Of a DNA stretch of 64,000 nucleotides, positions 12,121-25,371 are shown in pieces. Position 1 is the first letter of the stretch; each line of letters starts with the position of its first letter. The position numbers and the translations under genes are program-made. Source of the DNA: Zeugodacus cucurbitae (taxonomy: Eukaryota; Arthropoda; Insecta; Diptera; Tephritidae); the NCBI RefSeq assembly GCF_028554725.1, contig NC_071669.1:57516501-57580500 (forward strand), given 5' to 3'. The notes beneath the pieces are model-generated. The model was not told the DNA's origin, did no database searches, and worked only from the letters and a program-made list of their open reading frames with translations.

Positions 12121-12602
12121 TGTTGCATGCACTAGTCGGTTCGGCAATCATTCTTAGTGCCCGCATGACATACTTTAGTGCAATTGTTGCAAGAAAATGC
12201 TACAGTTTGAAGTCTGAACTGCACTGACTTGCACAATTAAATGAAGTTGCCCATTAAACGAAATTAATGTGTGGTGGCAATTTTGTGTGCTGCAAATGCA
12301 ACACTGGCCAAAAGCGACTAACAACAAGTGCATGTGTTTGTTGTTGTAGTACTTGCGTAATATTGCATATGGTGCACTAAACCGAATGCATTTCATAAGA
12401 CACTCAAAAAAGTGCACGCCATTAGTAAATAAATACACATTTTATATACATACATACACAAATTTTATATATAAATATTTTATCAACCATGCCACATATT
12501 GTTGCATATATGTATATGTAAATTGTGAGTGAAAGCATGTTGTAAATATTTTGTAATTGTCTTGCAATTACACCGAAGTGGCACTTAAAAATGTAAATAC
12601 GT

Positions 12603-12629
12603 GTACACACACACACACACACACACACA
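12603..12629 (+). repeat. (CA)n microsatellite
   Basis: An uninterrupted ACACAC run of about 26 bases. Confidence 0.95.
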
Positions 12630-13334
12630 ATGCATTGTTATGGCGTGCGTGAATTTATGGCAGCAGCTGTGTGCACACGCCCACTTACACATATACAGAA
12701 CAATTAAAATACAGGCGTGTTTGTGTTTTGGTGAATTTCATACTTCATGTGGGTCCGCAGTGCGTATGAGTAATATTGAAATGCTTTTGCAGGCCGCAAC
12801 TAAATAGTGAAAGCTTGAATTGCTTGTAAGCGCAATGGCTTTCTCGTCATGAAATTCACTTAAAATTGCGAAGAGAGTTGCTTTAATTTCAGAAATGATA
12901 AAAAATAGTCATATATATGGATTGAAATGATAAAAGCTTCAAAACAAATTTAAGTAGCATAGTTTTAGGAGACAGAATTTTAATTTAAAGGCTATTCAAG
13001 ATGGCTTTATAAGATTACTACACTATACTCGTGGTGGTTCGACTGTTTTTATTAAAAAAAAAAATTAATTTATTTCAAAAATGTGTCCGCCATATTGGTA
13101 ACGTCAAATTCGTCATCAGCGACTCCGAAAACTTCCAGTAACGAGTTTCAAGCAAATCCGATTAATTTTTAAAACGCTGTCCGCCATATTGGATCCGCCA
13201 TTTTGAATTTTGATAAAATCAACAACGGATTCATAATCCATGGCCCCGAAAACTCTCGAGTATCAATTTGAAGGGAATCCCATTAATTTTTAATACTTTT
13301 TGTTTTGGGTTATGTCAAAACCCTGATATGATTA

Positions 13335-14885
13335 AGTTATTAGATCTACAATTTTGCTTCCGCCGTTTTTCAATAGATGTATCTAAGGTCAAGCACTGGT
13401 CGATCAAATCAATTTTTTTATACTTTCGCAACATGTTGCACAGAGTATAATAGTTTTGTTTACATAACGGTTGTTTGTGTTACTCAGAAATAAAAGAGTT
13501 AGATATGGGGTTATATATATATAAATGATCAGTATGACGAGTGGAGTTGAAATCCGGATGTCTGTCCGTCCGTCTGTCCGTGCAAGCGATAACTTGAGTA
13601 AAAATTAAGATATCTTAATGAAACTTGGAACACATATTCCTTGGCATCCTGAGGAGGTTGCTTTCGAAAATGGACAAAATCGTCCAATGCCACGCCCACA
13701 AAATGGCGGAAATCGAAAACCTATACAGTGTCATAACTAAGCCATAAATAAAGATATGAAAACAAAATTTGGAACATAGGATCGCATTAGAGAGGGGTAG
13801 ATTTGGATTTAATTTTTTTTTAAAGTGGACGTGACCCTGCCCCCAAATAGGTTTTATGTATATATCTCGCAAACCAAAAAAAACTATATAAACCAAACTT
13901 TCTGCAGTCTTTCTTTTAGCCGTTTCCTTATACAGTCCAAAAATGAAAGAAATCGGATAATAACCACGCCCACCTCCCATACAAAGGTTAGGCTGAAAAC
14001 TACTAGAAGTGGGTTAACTCACTAACGAAAAACGTCAGAAAGACTAAATTTCACATAAGAAATGGCAGATGGAAGCTGCACTCAGATTTTTTTTACAAAA
14101 TGGAAAATGGGCGTGGCATCGCCCACTTATGGGTCAAAAACCATATCTCAAGAACTACTCTATCGATTTCAATGAAATTCGGTTATAACACTTTCTTAAC
14201 ACGGGTGGAATATGGGCTAAATCGGTTCACAACAACCCTACTTCATATATAACTCAATTTTGAATTCTTCGGATTCGTTCACTTTATAATATATACATTA
14301 AGAACCAATAAAGATATCGGAATAAAAAATTACATAAATACTGTTTTTGACCTGTGACATCACTTGTGAAAAAAATGTCAAAATCGGACCATGACTTTTC
14401 AAGGCCCCTGATATAGAACATGAAGAGCTCGGTGCCTAAGAATAAATTTTGTTATCTTTATAAAATTACATCAATAAATTGCGAGAGTATAAAATGTTCG
14501 GTTGCACCCTAACTTAGCCTTTCCTTACTTGTTTTATATCGATCTTGAAAATTTGTGTCAACATTAACCCAACAAAATATTTGTAGAGATCTCTTTGCAT
14601 CCTTATTCTCAACTGAAAATGTCACTTTTTGAGCCGAATTCTCGACATTTGCGGGAAATTTTGCTTTTCTTTTTTAATTCCAAGAAAAGTGCGGCTGAGG
14701 CTCATCGAATGCTTTCGGATACGTACGGTGAGGCTGTCCTAAGTGAAAAATTACAAAAAAAGCAAAGTCGTAGACCTAATAATGGACCTCGGATAGCGAC
14801 CCCAAAAACACATAGTAAAACCCCCAGGTCAGAGCCATTCTTTTTTTGTGTGGAGGTGTTATTAATGATTGCAATGAAGTTTTAA
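13335..14885 (+). pseudogene. mariner transposase 5' part, split by a DINE-1-like insertion
   Basis: The leader at 13335-13415 continues at 14532. The coding start is at 14619: MSLFEPNSRHLREILLFFFN, then SKKSAAEAHRMLSDTYGEA. This is the N-terminal helix-turn-helix region of a mariner transposase (family pattern RHLRE..LLFFFN.KKSAAEAHRML). After about residue 45 the similarity is lost (SEKLQKKQSRRPNNGPR), and no DD34D catalytic domain follows. It is the longest of three related copies. Comparison with 52175-52440, which has the uninterrupted leader, shows the insertion point of the DINE-1-like copy. Confidence 0.8.
13416..14531 (+). mobile_element. DINE-1-like (HINE) element, copy 3, full length
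   Basis: It starts TTTTATACTTTCGCAACATG, has the TGTCTGTCCGTCCGTCTGTC block at 13559 on, GCCACGCCCAC boxes, then GCGAGAGTATAAAATG, a degenerate hairpin (GTTCGG..CCTAAC), and ends CCTTTCCTTACTTG. It is inserted in a T-run of a mariner leader. It contains a 121-codon ORF on the opposite strand that recurs in other copies, but there is no evidence that it is a gene. Confidence 0.9.
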
Positions 14886-17174
14886 CGAAATTAGAAATTA
14901 TCTAAAGTACTCTAACTTTTGCCGAACAATATGTTTCCGGAGGATTGTAGGGCAAATAAAGTATTAGAAATAGGTGTAGATATGGACCCAAATTTGTCGA
15001 GGGTACATCGATGTTAACTGCGAACCGAGGGCAATCTGGACTGCTGATGAATTTTTAGAGACAGTTTTATAGTAAGTTTGTCTTCAGTTTAATATATGAT
15101 AATTATTCTTGTATAATATTCAATCACTGGTAGTCAGTCAATAGAGGAATTTAAAAGGTTTTAGCAAAGCTAACACCGATGTCCAACACTTTTTGTTAGT
15201 CGAAACATCTATTCAGCCTATCTGCAAATTGTGTCTATAGTTGACTTGAGTAGAAGAACTGATGGCAAGTCAAACTGCAACCATAGATAACGAACGAAGT
15301 GAACTTCACTTGCCTAATATCACAATTATAGTCATTGAAAGATGTCAACAAAGTCTCTGCAGCACTCTATTATCAAGATGAAGATGGAGATCACATGAGA
15401 AATATGACTGATTGATTTATGTTGGTTGTTGATAGCTTTTGGCTAATTCGCTTCATAATTTCTCTGTGCTTATGAAGGCACTAAAAACTTCATTAACCTT
15501 AAGAGATTGCAGTAATTACTAAAAATAAGAATGCTCATATTTATTAGACTATTGAACATTTAAAATTTTAAGGACTTCCGATCAACTTCCCTTGAGAAAT
15601 CTTCATGCAAGCTAGATGTAGTTATACAAAATTACTTTAACTCATCATTCTGACTTCTTCATTACCATCTTCTATCTCACTACATATTATCACATATCTG
15701 TCTATATCGCCGATTTATAACCAACGCTTCGTTGCACTGAACTATAGCGGTTCTGCAAAATAAAATCTCGTTTGGTTTTAAAAATCTCGCACAAATGAAT
15801 GACATCACATGTGTGTAGTTAAACTTTCAACCAACTTTCTTCTACATTTAAATGTGAAATTGAAATGTTCACCCACAGCTGGCACAAACGAAAGGATAAA
15901 ACAACAATGTGACAGTTGTCACGGCAGTCTCACAGTGGCAGCGAAAGCATGCAAAGCACATTTGAACAACAGTTACACCGCTATTACATATACATGTGGG
16001 AACCCAAACTTTCAACTTTCATAGATTTCAACTTGACTGCCTGATGCAGTGCCGTTAGCAGTCTAATACTCATTCCGCCATGAACCTGGTAGATAGTACA
16101 AGTAAATGCTCAGCAACAGTGTTTAACGATTTTACTTATAAATTTACGTTGGTTTCAGGAGTTCTTGTATTGCGAGTACCGGCATAACTTTGTAGCATGT
16201 GTGATTACATATCTACTCGTATGTGGACTTCCTTTGCTAACCAATTTGACGTGTTTTCTTCCAAACTAATCGGAATTCGATTTTGTTTCTCACATAATGG
16301 AGTTTTCAGTCTGTTGCAATAAACAAGTGATTCATTTATACACAGACACGTTACATTATGTGCAATAAGTTGCTGTGTGAGAAATGTAAATGAAATTTGA
16401 AAATTGAATTTGAAAATTGAATTTGAAATAGAAAATTGAAACCGACCCTTTAGGTTTTAGAAACTCTATTCAAAATAGTTTTGGTTACAGCCATTTACTT
16501 TTGGGGATCTGTCAAAAAAATTTACCATTTATGTGGTTGCCAGAGGGTTAAAAATAATCGAAGCTAAACCAATCTAGAACTTTGAAGTAGAGATAGGTAA
16601 TAATATCAAGGATTACTCTATATATGAGTCATTAATACTCAATATACCCATTACTCAATTAGTCTTTGAGTTTCAAAACACTTCACGAGTACTACAACTG
16701 AGTTCAGTAATCAATTAGAAACCACTGAGCTTCTCATAAAAAGTTCTTAACCCTTTAGAAAAGTTATAAAAGTTGCAAGTTCCTACGATTTCATAAACAT
16801 TTCTTGAAGAAAAACAATATTTTTATATCAATTAAAAAATGTATGACTATTTTATGAACTTGTGGAACAGTAGCGCCAATGCAATGTAAGCTTAATATCC
16901 TGTCCATTGCATACCTGTTAATGTATTATTGACAGAGAGCTTTCATTGGGTGGTACTGTACGTCGTTTATGTAAAGCTGGTTTACCACAAAATTAATACA
17001 GACAGGAAATTACTTTGTGATAGCCCACACTACATTGTAAATTGTAGTATAACCTCCAGATTTCGTATATGGCCGGAGTGCTTAAGATTTTCGTACAGTT
17101 TAGAGTGAATTGGCGTACATGTTTTCGAGCGCGTAGTTTTTTTTTTAATAAAAGCATTTTAAAATTGTACTTAC

Positions 17175-17283
17175 TTGGATGCAAAACCTTCTGTGCCTTG
17201 CTGTGACTAGCACAAAATGATGAGTAGAGCTTGAAATGGTTGACGTAGTACAAGAAGGCCGAACCGATCGCGAAGAGCACGTT
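17175..17283 (-). CDS. sif: still life (sif) exon, DH domain CR2
   Basis: Minus-strand exon of 109 bases with acceptor TTTCCAG and donor GTAAGT. It encodes NVLFAIGSAFLYYVNHFKLY, then SSFCASHSKAQKVLHP plus one base of the next Asn codon. It matches Tiam1 KVLFSLGGSFLYYADRFKLY and SAFCASHTKVPKVL, the CR2 region of the DH domain. It enters in phase 0 and leaves in phase 1, consistent with both neighbours. A tandem array begins only about 175 bases upstream of its acceptor. Confidence 0.96.
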
Positions 17284-17456
17284 CTGGAAATAATTTTAAA
17301 AAGAGAACATAGTTTTTATAAGAATTTCAGTTAAATAAAAAAGGTTTAATATAAGGTTTCAAATAAGTATTTGATGGTGATCATTCCTGAATATAATTTT
17401 TTTTATTAATTTCAAAGCAGCTTCTCAAGATTGTGATAGATTGGTTTAGTTAATGA

Positions 17457-18110
17457 TTTATGTGAATGAAATTTGATTGAGTTTGTCTGAACTTATCCGA
17501 TCTAGATAAAAAAGCTTATAGAGCTTAGCGAAAGCTTTATAAAAGCGGTAGGTTTAAAGCTCTATGGGTAAATTGCTTTATGTGACTGAAATTTTAATTG
17601 CATTATCTGATCTAGGTAAAAGAAGTTTATAGAGCTTTTCGAAAGCTTCATAAAAGCTGTTGTTTTAAAGCTCTCCGGGCAATTTTCTTTATATGACTGA
17701 ATTTTCAGTTGAATTATATGATCTAGGTAAAAGAAGTTTTACAGCTTCGCGAAAGCTTCTTAAAAGCTGTAAAACTCTATAAGTAATTTTCTTTATGTGA
17801 CTGAAATTTTAGTTGAATTATCTGATCTAGATAAAAGAGTTTATAAAGCTTATCGAAAGCTTCATAAAAGCTGTTGTTTGGATGCTCTCTGGGTAATTTT
17901 CTTTATATGACTGAAATTTTAATTGAATTATCTGATCTAGGTAAAAGAGTGTATAGAGCTTATCGAAAGCTTCGTTAAAGCTTTATGGGTGATTTCTAAT
18001 ATGACTGAAATTTTAATTGAATAATCTGTTCTAGGTAAAAGAGTGTATAGAGCTTCGCGAAAGCTTCATAAAAGCTCTATAGGTAATTTTCTTTTTCCCT
18101 TTCTGAAAGC
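17457..18110. repeat. tandem array, about six units of 90-120 bp
   Basis: Each unit reads TGACTGAAATTTTAATTGAA, then TCTGATCTAGGTAAAAGA, TATAGAGCTT, a CGAAAGCTTCATAAAAGCT palindromic core, and GGTAATTTTCTTTATATGAC. Units start near 17463, 17582, 17693, 17797, 17908 and 18001 and differ by small indels. The AAGCTT-centred core is self-complementary (GCTTTCGAAAGC-like). No coding content is seen. Confidence 0.9.
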
Positions 18111-19857
18111 TTTTTTCACTTCATTAATGCCACTAATTATTGACTGCTGTAGATTTTTTGGATGCTCTTCGACCAGTTTGGAACATCTTGAGAGAAAGTG
18201 GAATTTTTTACAAAAGCTCACTCATTGATACAATGCAAAAAGAGCTTTTAATATACGCGTATTTCAATATTTTTTATTTATTATTTTTAATGAAATTCTA
18301 GCTAGCAGGGGTGACGTTTAATGTCTAGTTTGAGTTACTGATTCAACTCATTTCTTAAAGCAGGACCTAAGAATTACTTTTATTATATAAATTAAGATTT
18401 ATTACAACGAATTGAGCACTAAAGCTTTAAAATTAAAAGAGTTCATCGAGCATTACTTATATACTCACATAAACACATAAATATAACCTCGATTCAGTAC
18501 ATCAAACTCGCTACCTTTAAAGTAATTATGATGCAGTTGCATATAGAGTATATAACCGTAATGAAATAAATATATATGTACATAAGACTATATACATAGC
18601 AAGCAGCATATACAATATATAGACTACTCCATTGCTTAGCTTTTTCCATTCATTCCTATGTGCATTTGGTTTCAACTCCATGCAACTGTCGTTCCAAATT
18701 GCAACAAAAGACCATAAAACAAAAAGGGAGTAAATTAAATCCCCACACAGAAATGAAAAATACAAAAAAAAAAAACAAAAAATGTAATAGACAGCAGCAT
18801 CAAAAAAATTAGACAGCAGCATAGACGGCAGAAGTGGAAGTGAAACGACGGTGAAAGCTTTAGATGCAGCGCAAAACCATTCAACTGTCTTGATTGCAGT
18901 TTTTCAGCTCGCCACCACACCATACCCCTTCGCTGGCACCAAGCAACTCTTTGGCGCCCGACTCACCAGCCCACCACCAGCCGTGCACCAGCCATAATGA
19001 TGTCATTAATGCGAATTTAATTAAACTGAAACCTTTTGTTCCGTGACGTAATGTAACGAAAGAGATAATACGAGTACAAACAACTGCATGCATACCTGAA
19101 TAGCGAAAGAAGACACCTGAGGAGTGAAGTCTTCATGTGACGACATATTAAGCACAAATGCACTTACTCATATATGCCGTTATAAGTGTGAGTATATGCG
19201 CATATACTATAGGTGAGGTGTGTTCGTATTGCATTCGTGTGTATATAAATTACTTTACAGTTATGCTTTAGTCTTTTCTTGCCGAGCTGGTGATTAAGAG
19301 ATTAAGACTTTAACTAATTTGTGTATTTAATCTTGAATTTCTGGCATTTTCACTACATTTTGTGGGAATATTTTTCATTTAATTCGGAGATTTTGCTTCG
19401 GACAGCTTAGGTTTTCGATTTTTATCCGACTTTTGAAATATTTTTTTATAGAAATTATCATTGTTCTCAAACTATTTCTTTTCCTAAGAGGTAGGTTTCG
19501 TTAGATTTCTGTTGATTTTAGATAACAGCATCTTTAGAATCTCTCAAAAATGTTCAATACTAAATGGAGCTACCGATAGTCTGATGGGAGATTATGTTTC
19601 AAGTTAACCCGAAAAACCCAATATTAGCTAGTTTTAGTTTTGACATTTCTTCTTTCTTAAAGCCACTTCTTCTGGTGATATCGCAAATATTTTCCTTCTT
19701 CATATATATTAAGAGCTTCCCTTTAAGATCTCACAGAGTATGACCGGAAACCTCTCCTTCTTTATCTTTATTGTGAACTTTATCTTCTCTCTAAGATCTC
19801 ATGGAGTATGATAGGTAGTTTAAAGTGGATATCAGATGGATGTACATAGGCCTTTAG

Positions 19858-20600
19858 AAGGCCATTTTGTGAATACACCGGGACTCGGATCCCCTTACAC
19901 AGAATGTCATCTCTGAACTACTCTGTGGCTTTTATGAAGTTGAACAACTCAACAAGTTTAATGTGTGTAACCTCCGAGATGTCGCATAGAAGATGTCTCT
20001 TCTTCTATTTCTTGGCAGCTCCTGCAGTGTACATTGTTTGGTAACCCCAGTCTGTCGGCATGTATTCATATCAGGCAATGTCCAGTTAGCACTTCATCTA
20101 GAGTTCTTATGTCCTTCCTTTTAAATTTCAGTAGCCGGCATGTAAGGCATTTATTCCAACCAGGCCACGTTTGCCTACTAGTTGAGCAAGCCAAAGACTA
20201 TTTCCACCGGGATTAAGCCCAATCTATCACCTGCTTTTCGATTAAGTGTCTACAAGTGGCCAATGGCATGCATCCTTATCTCCTTTTATCTCCTTTACTT
20301 GCTAGTTTATCTGCTTTATAGTTACTTGGAATATCACTGTGTCCAGGAACCCATTGCAAGTTTATCATGTAGTAGGAAGTCAGTTCCATTAATGCTCATG
20401 ACATTCTTTTACTACCTTAGAGGAAATCATTAGGGTCTTAAGTGGTTTTAAAGCCGCTTGGCTGTCTGTAAAAATATATATATTTCTACTCGAATGCACC
20501 TTCTTTGCCTACACGAGCAGGCTTTCTTTTATAGCAGTAATCTCTGTTTGAAAGACGCTGCAGTGATCTAGTAGTCGGAAGGCTCTGGTATCTAATTAAG
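19858..20600 (-). pseudogene. LINE RNase H domain and 3' end, degraded
   Basis: On the minus strand, pieces of a retrotransposon RNase H appear in order: RAFRLLDHCSVFQTEITAIK (catalytic Glu), FTDSQAALKPLK (catalytic Asp), LQWVPGHSDIPSNYKADKLA (His and last Asp). They are followed by LDEVLTGHCLI..HADRLGLP and HCRSCQEIEEETS, the Cys-rich tail typical of RNase H-bearing non-LTR elements. Stops and frameshifts separate the blocks. The 3' UTR (GGGGATCCGAGTCCCGGTGT and AAAGGCCTATGT) matches the 44448-44799 copy, so both belong to one family. No CCTAA tail remains here. Confidence 0.85.
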
Positions 20601-22029
20601 ATACGTCCGTATATATACTTATTTCGTTTTCCTTGTCTAATTCTAGTGGATTTCGGAAATCCGTGGTACTGGGTAGTCACGAAGTATGATTTGAAATCTG
20701 TCTCTTTCGGAGCTACAATTTTTCTAAAAAATCTCATACATTGACCGATAAAACTAATAGAAGAGAAGGTAGTCATAATATTAGGTATATAGGGGCTTCC
20801 AGAGGAATCTAACAAATGTCGGTGTTTCCTAATGAGTTTTATTCATATCACTTTATGAACACTTGAGGCATCTTTTCTAAGCTCTCCTAAGAAAATGAGA
20901 TTAAGAAAGATCTTCTAAGGAAATTAGTGGCGATCTTAGATAGTAAATAGTGGAAGACAAAAATTCCGAATTCCGTTAGTCACTATGTTAGCTTTTAAGT
21001 CGAAGGAACTTACCCCTCTCCACATTCAAAACTAATTTGGCCCAAAACACGCGTTATCATAACCTTAAACTTAGCTCAAAAAGGGGTTAAATATAATTTA
21101 TAGCATACCTTTAGGAGTGAGAACAACATACAACATTTTCTTATCGCCCAAACAAAATGAAATATAAACACCTTTTGCGCTACAAAGCAATGAGCGAAGT
21201 AAATGAAATTTGTACGCTCTAAACATTGTTGCAATGAATGAAGATGAAAGCATATAAATAGGTGCGCGTCAAGTTGTGGCACGAGTTTATTGTTGCGCGT
21301 TGAGTAGAAAATTAAACTCAATATTTGCTTAAAATAAATTTGTATAGCAACAACAACAACAACACCAAGAAAAGCAGCTAGACTTTGTGTAATTTATTAG
21401 CAAACAGCTAAGAGCAGACAATAGAAGAATTATAGCGCTATAAGCCAAACAAATAACGCAATCAAGTGAAGCCATTCGCTGTGGTCGTAACAAATACATA
21501 AATCGGAAAAAGATTGCGTCGTCCATTTCGAGTGCCAAAGAAAGTAAGTAAGCGAGTGAGTATACTTTACTAGCTGGCACTGGGGATATTCTGAGTTTCA
21601 TTTGTATTTACATACATACAAGGAATTGGAATTCTACAAGGGTGGTTTGAGAAGTTGGTGATTGATAAAGTGGTTATGTTTTTCAAATACTGTTTCTTCT
21701 TTTCATTCGATGAATTCAGTGTTTTTTAGCATCATATTCTAAGTAAATGTGTTTTTAAAAAATTATGAGATGATATTCTCTCTACAATAAACATGACAAT
21801 TTTCAGCTTAAATTTTTATTTAATCGAATATGTTGGGTAGAGAGAGGAAGAGAGTGAGGGAGGAATTTATAATTTCAATTCTTGAATCGTATCTGAAAGT
21901 GGAAGAACTTTACTAAACGAATCCGCTCCAAAACAGGCTCCACAACACTCGAGCGTTAGTTCGTTTCGAGTATAATTAAGTATATAATCTTAGAAACTAG
22001 CTTTGTATTCAAAAATGCAACTCTGATGA

Positions 22030-22650
22030 TTTTTCGGATGGTTTTTCTGGGGACTCATGGTTTTAATTTCGGATAAAAGTTTTTTTTATGCTTTTGTAAG
22101 GTTAGTAATTCATAGAAAACTCTCGGTAAAAGTTTCAGAACAGAAATTCTAAAAATTGTATCCCTAAAAGTATGCTAAGTTTTTTAATGTTTTCAATTTC
22201 GGATAGAAGTATCTTTTTATGTTTTTAGGTTGGTAATTCATAGAAAACTCCAGGTAAAAGTATCAGAACAGAATAGAAAATTAAAATATTTTATCCCTTA
22301 AAGTATGCTATGTTTTCTGGTAATACGTTTTGGACTCATGTTTTTCATTCCGGATAGAAGTGTTCTTTTGTGCTTTTTAAAGGTTAGTAATTCATAGAAA
22401 ACTCTCGGTAAAAGTATCAGAACAGAACAAATTTCAAAAATTACATCCCTAGAAGTATGCTATGTTTTCTGGTAATATGTTTTGGGCTCATGTTTTTCAT
22501 TCCGCATAGAAGTGTCTTTTTATGCTTTTTTTTAGGGTAGGAATTCACCGCAAACTGTCGGTAAAAGTGTCAGAACAGAACAAATTTCAAAAACTATATC
22601 CCGAGAAGTATGCTATAGTTTCTGATATTACTTTTTAGATCTCTTCTGTG
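22030..22650. repeat. tandem array, four units of about 120-165 bp
   Basis: Units share TTTCATTCCGGATAGAAGTG, TTTTTATGCTTTTT, AGTAATTCATAGAAAACTC, GGTAAAAGTATCAGAACAGA and AGTATGCTATGTTTTCTGG. The AATTCATAGAAAACTC word recurs near 22108, 22227, 22388 and (diverged) 22549. No coding content is seen. Confidence 0.9.
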
Positions 22651-24543
22651 ATTTTTATCGAAAATTTTTTTTAAGAATACGACTATGTGCATTCCAGAAT
22701 CCAATTTTGTGGACAAATATCTACTCCGGACCCCTAATTCTTGGTCTTTCCGAAATTATTTGTTCCTCCTTTGGGCAACCTAAGTCAATATTCGATGTCT
22801 TGTATGATCATAATCGATCAATGATCCACTACTAACCTTAAGATGTTTTTGTTATTGGCTTCACTTTGTCTCGGCATATTTTATTAATACTAAGACTGTC
22901 TATTTTAATAAATTTGAGAGTAGTCCTCCTTAGCTAACACTTGATTTGAGTAGTCTTTAACCTTTGTTGGATCTTTCATTGAGCTTTTGATTTAATCTAG
23001 GTTGAGTATCTTAATGTTTTCTCATAAATAAAAGACTTTGAGAATTGTAGGTTAGGTTTTGAACCTGAGATCTTCCCGTTAATAGTCACACAGTCAAGTC
23101 ACATTCCTTAATATACGAGTATAAAACTAAAGCCAGCTCTCGAACAACCCTCGTTTATTTTTGTACTGTACTTCAGTGGCATTTCTACGACTGGCTACAC
23201 TTCCGAGCTTGTTTGCTTAGCAGCAGCCAAACAAAGCCGAAGCAACAGAGCTAACACGGTCAAACAAGTTGGTGTGCAACAATTTAAATATCCTTTGGTG
23301 TTTTGTGTGTGGGCAAATGCGTGATTGCGAATCGCCACTACAACAACTACTATAACTACATCTCTGCTACTACAACAACAACAACAACGCATTGCTTTAG
23401 TGCACTGCCAGTCCACACTTCAGCAGCAGTTTTATATTTAGGTGTGTTAGGGACAGGATTGTGCTCCACAACGGGATTTATAACGGCTGCTACTAACTAC
23501 TAACTGTGCTTTTTTTATGTACGTGTATTTGCTGTTTGCTTTCTCTACATTTTTATGAGTATTTCGTTACAACTTCTCCCACTTTGCTTTGGTCTTTTTT
23601 TGTAATTATTTACGGCGCTTTGCTTTGCAGTTCGCCGCTTGTTTTCTTCTGTGTGCCACTGTGAGTGTTTCCTTGGTGTTTCTAGTTTGTATTGCAATTG
23701 TTGTTGTTGTTATTGTGTTTAAATTGGAAAATTTTTACGATTTCCGCTCTTTTATTCATTTGCATACCGCTTGGCGTTGCTTTGCTTTTGATTTTGTTCT
23801 TGTTTTTGTTTTTGTTTTTTTGCTCTTTCTTTGCCGCATAAAACACAATTTATTATCGTTTCTAATGAAATGTCAGTGAGGAAACATGGCAAGCAGTACA
23901 TGGAAGTGGTGCGGCTGCGATTGTGATCAAGAAAAACAGTTGCAGTGAGACATTTAGACATTCTGCAGTTGCAGAGTTACGCTAATACGCAAATATGTCC
24001 AGGTAGTACGGCCATGGAGTCATGGCGGTCCGGTGTATAATCAATGACTTATTAAGTTGTAAGGGTGTGTAGTGCAATACAAGTTGAAAGTAAGTTAAGC
24101 AAAGATTACAATAAATGCATGTAAAGTTGTTGGGAGAAATGAGTTTTCCACAGACAACAAACATAACGGAAATACACACTCTAGTAGACAGCTAGGGAGT
24201 TAGTATTGTGTTCATAAATTCTGACGCGGTTGTTTGCAATTTCTTTTCGATTCGAAATGTTTGCTTATTGGTTAAAGTTGAAATTCATATACAGAAGTGT
24301 GGAACTTGAGACTTATTGCTTGTTATTATTCCTTTTAGTGTTTTTGTAGAGCTGTCTAAGTACTTCGGACCAGTTATTTAACGTGAGATTTATATGTTGA
24401 ACAAATGTTCAGTAGACATTGTTAGCGTTTACTTACTTTAAATGCAACCCTGTTCATTTCACGGATCATCTACGTTACGTTATCACGGAGCAAGATAGGT
24501 TAATAGTACAAATAATTCGTAGGCTCTCTCAGAATACTATGTT

Positions 24544-25371
24544 CCGAAATTCAATATTTAAGAGAGGGGCCTGAACTCGAAAACGAATCTACTAGACGTG
24601 GCCTCGCCCACAAATAGGTTTTTTTGTCTTTCTGCAGTCGTTTCCCTTACGTACTCCATCATACACCATGAAAATAGTTAAACTCTGATAATAACCACGC
24701 CCACCTCTCATACAAAGGCTATGTTGGAAATTACTAAAAGTGCGTTAATTCACTGATTAAAAACATCAGAAACACTAAATTTTGTAGAATAAATACCAGA
24801 AAGGAGCTGCACTCAGACTTTTTTTATAAAATGGAAAATGGACGTGGCGTCGCCTACTTATGGGTCAAAAACCATATCTCAGGTACTACTCGACTGATTT
24901 CAATGAAATTCGGTATATAATATTTACATAAAATTTTTTTGACATCCTGATTATACGGATAAAAATTAGGCGAAGTAGGTTCACAACCACGCCTACTTCC
25001 CATATAACTTATTTTTGAATTCTTCGGATTCGTTCACTTTATATTATATACATTAGGAGCCAATGAAGATAGCGGAATAAAACTTTACATACTGTATTTG
25101 AGCTGTGACATCTCTTGTGGAAAAATTGTCAAAATCTTACCATGACTTTTCAATGCCTCTGATATCGAACATGAAGAACTCAGTGGGTAAGGGTAATTTT
25201 TCACCGAAAATATAGGTAAATCTCTCAGATATATTAATGTAATTCAGAGGGTATCTTCTAACAGTATGTCTCTGTACAAATATTGTTAAAATCGGGTCAT
25301 AACTTCCCCTAGCTTCCATATACTTTATATTCGGATTATCAAACTTCCGGTGGCTTTTCCTTACTTGTTAC
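24544..25371 (+). mobile_element. DINE-1-like element, copy 4, truncated and eroded
   Basis: It lacks the TTTTATAC start and the GTCCGTCC block. Similarity begins near TTCCGAAATTC..AGAGAGGGGC and runs through ACCACGCCCACC, TGGGTCAAAAACCATATCTC and CTTCGGATTCGTTCACTTTA. It ends TTTTCCTTACTTG. The inverted GCGAGAGTATAAAA and hairpin normally found just before that end have been lost. Confidence 0.8.

Larger units (their letters stand above)
2068..17174 (-). other. intron of sif (about 15.1 kb)
   Basis: This is the longest intron in the window, and it interrupts the DH domain. It holds DINE-1-like copies (3208-4270, 5710-6268, 13416-14531), a tandem duplication (7141-7590), a TTAA-flanked TIR element with a partial duplicate (9918-11315), two mariner-derived pieces and simple repeats. 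The stretches 4271-5709, 6269-7140, 7591-9917, 11421-13334 and 14886-17174 are AT-rich; apart from microsatellites nothing is recognised in them. Bases 9240-9800 have a somewhat richer composition and may be an old degraded element. Confidence 0.85.

Noticed and set aside
13615..13980. 121-codon frame as an independent gene
   Set aside because: Lies wholly inside a DINE-1-like repeat; kept only as a family-level observation.
17457..18110. CRISPR-like regular repeat
   Set aside because: Units vary in length and sequence with no constant-repeat/variable-spacer layout, in a eukaryotic intron.
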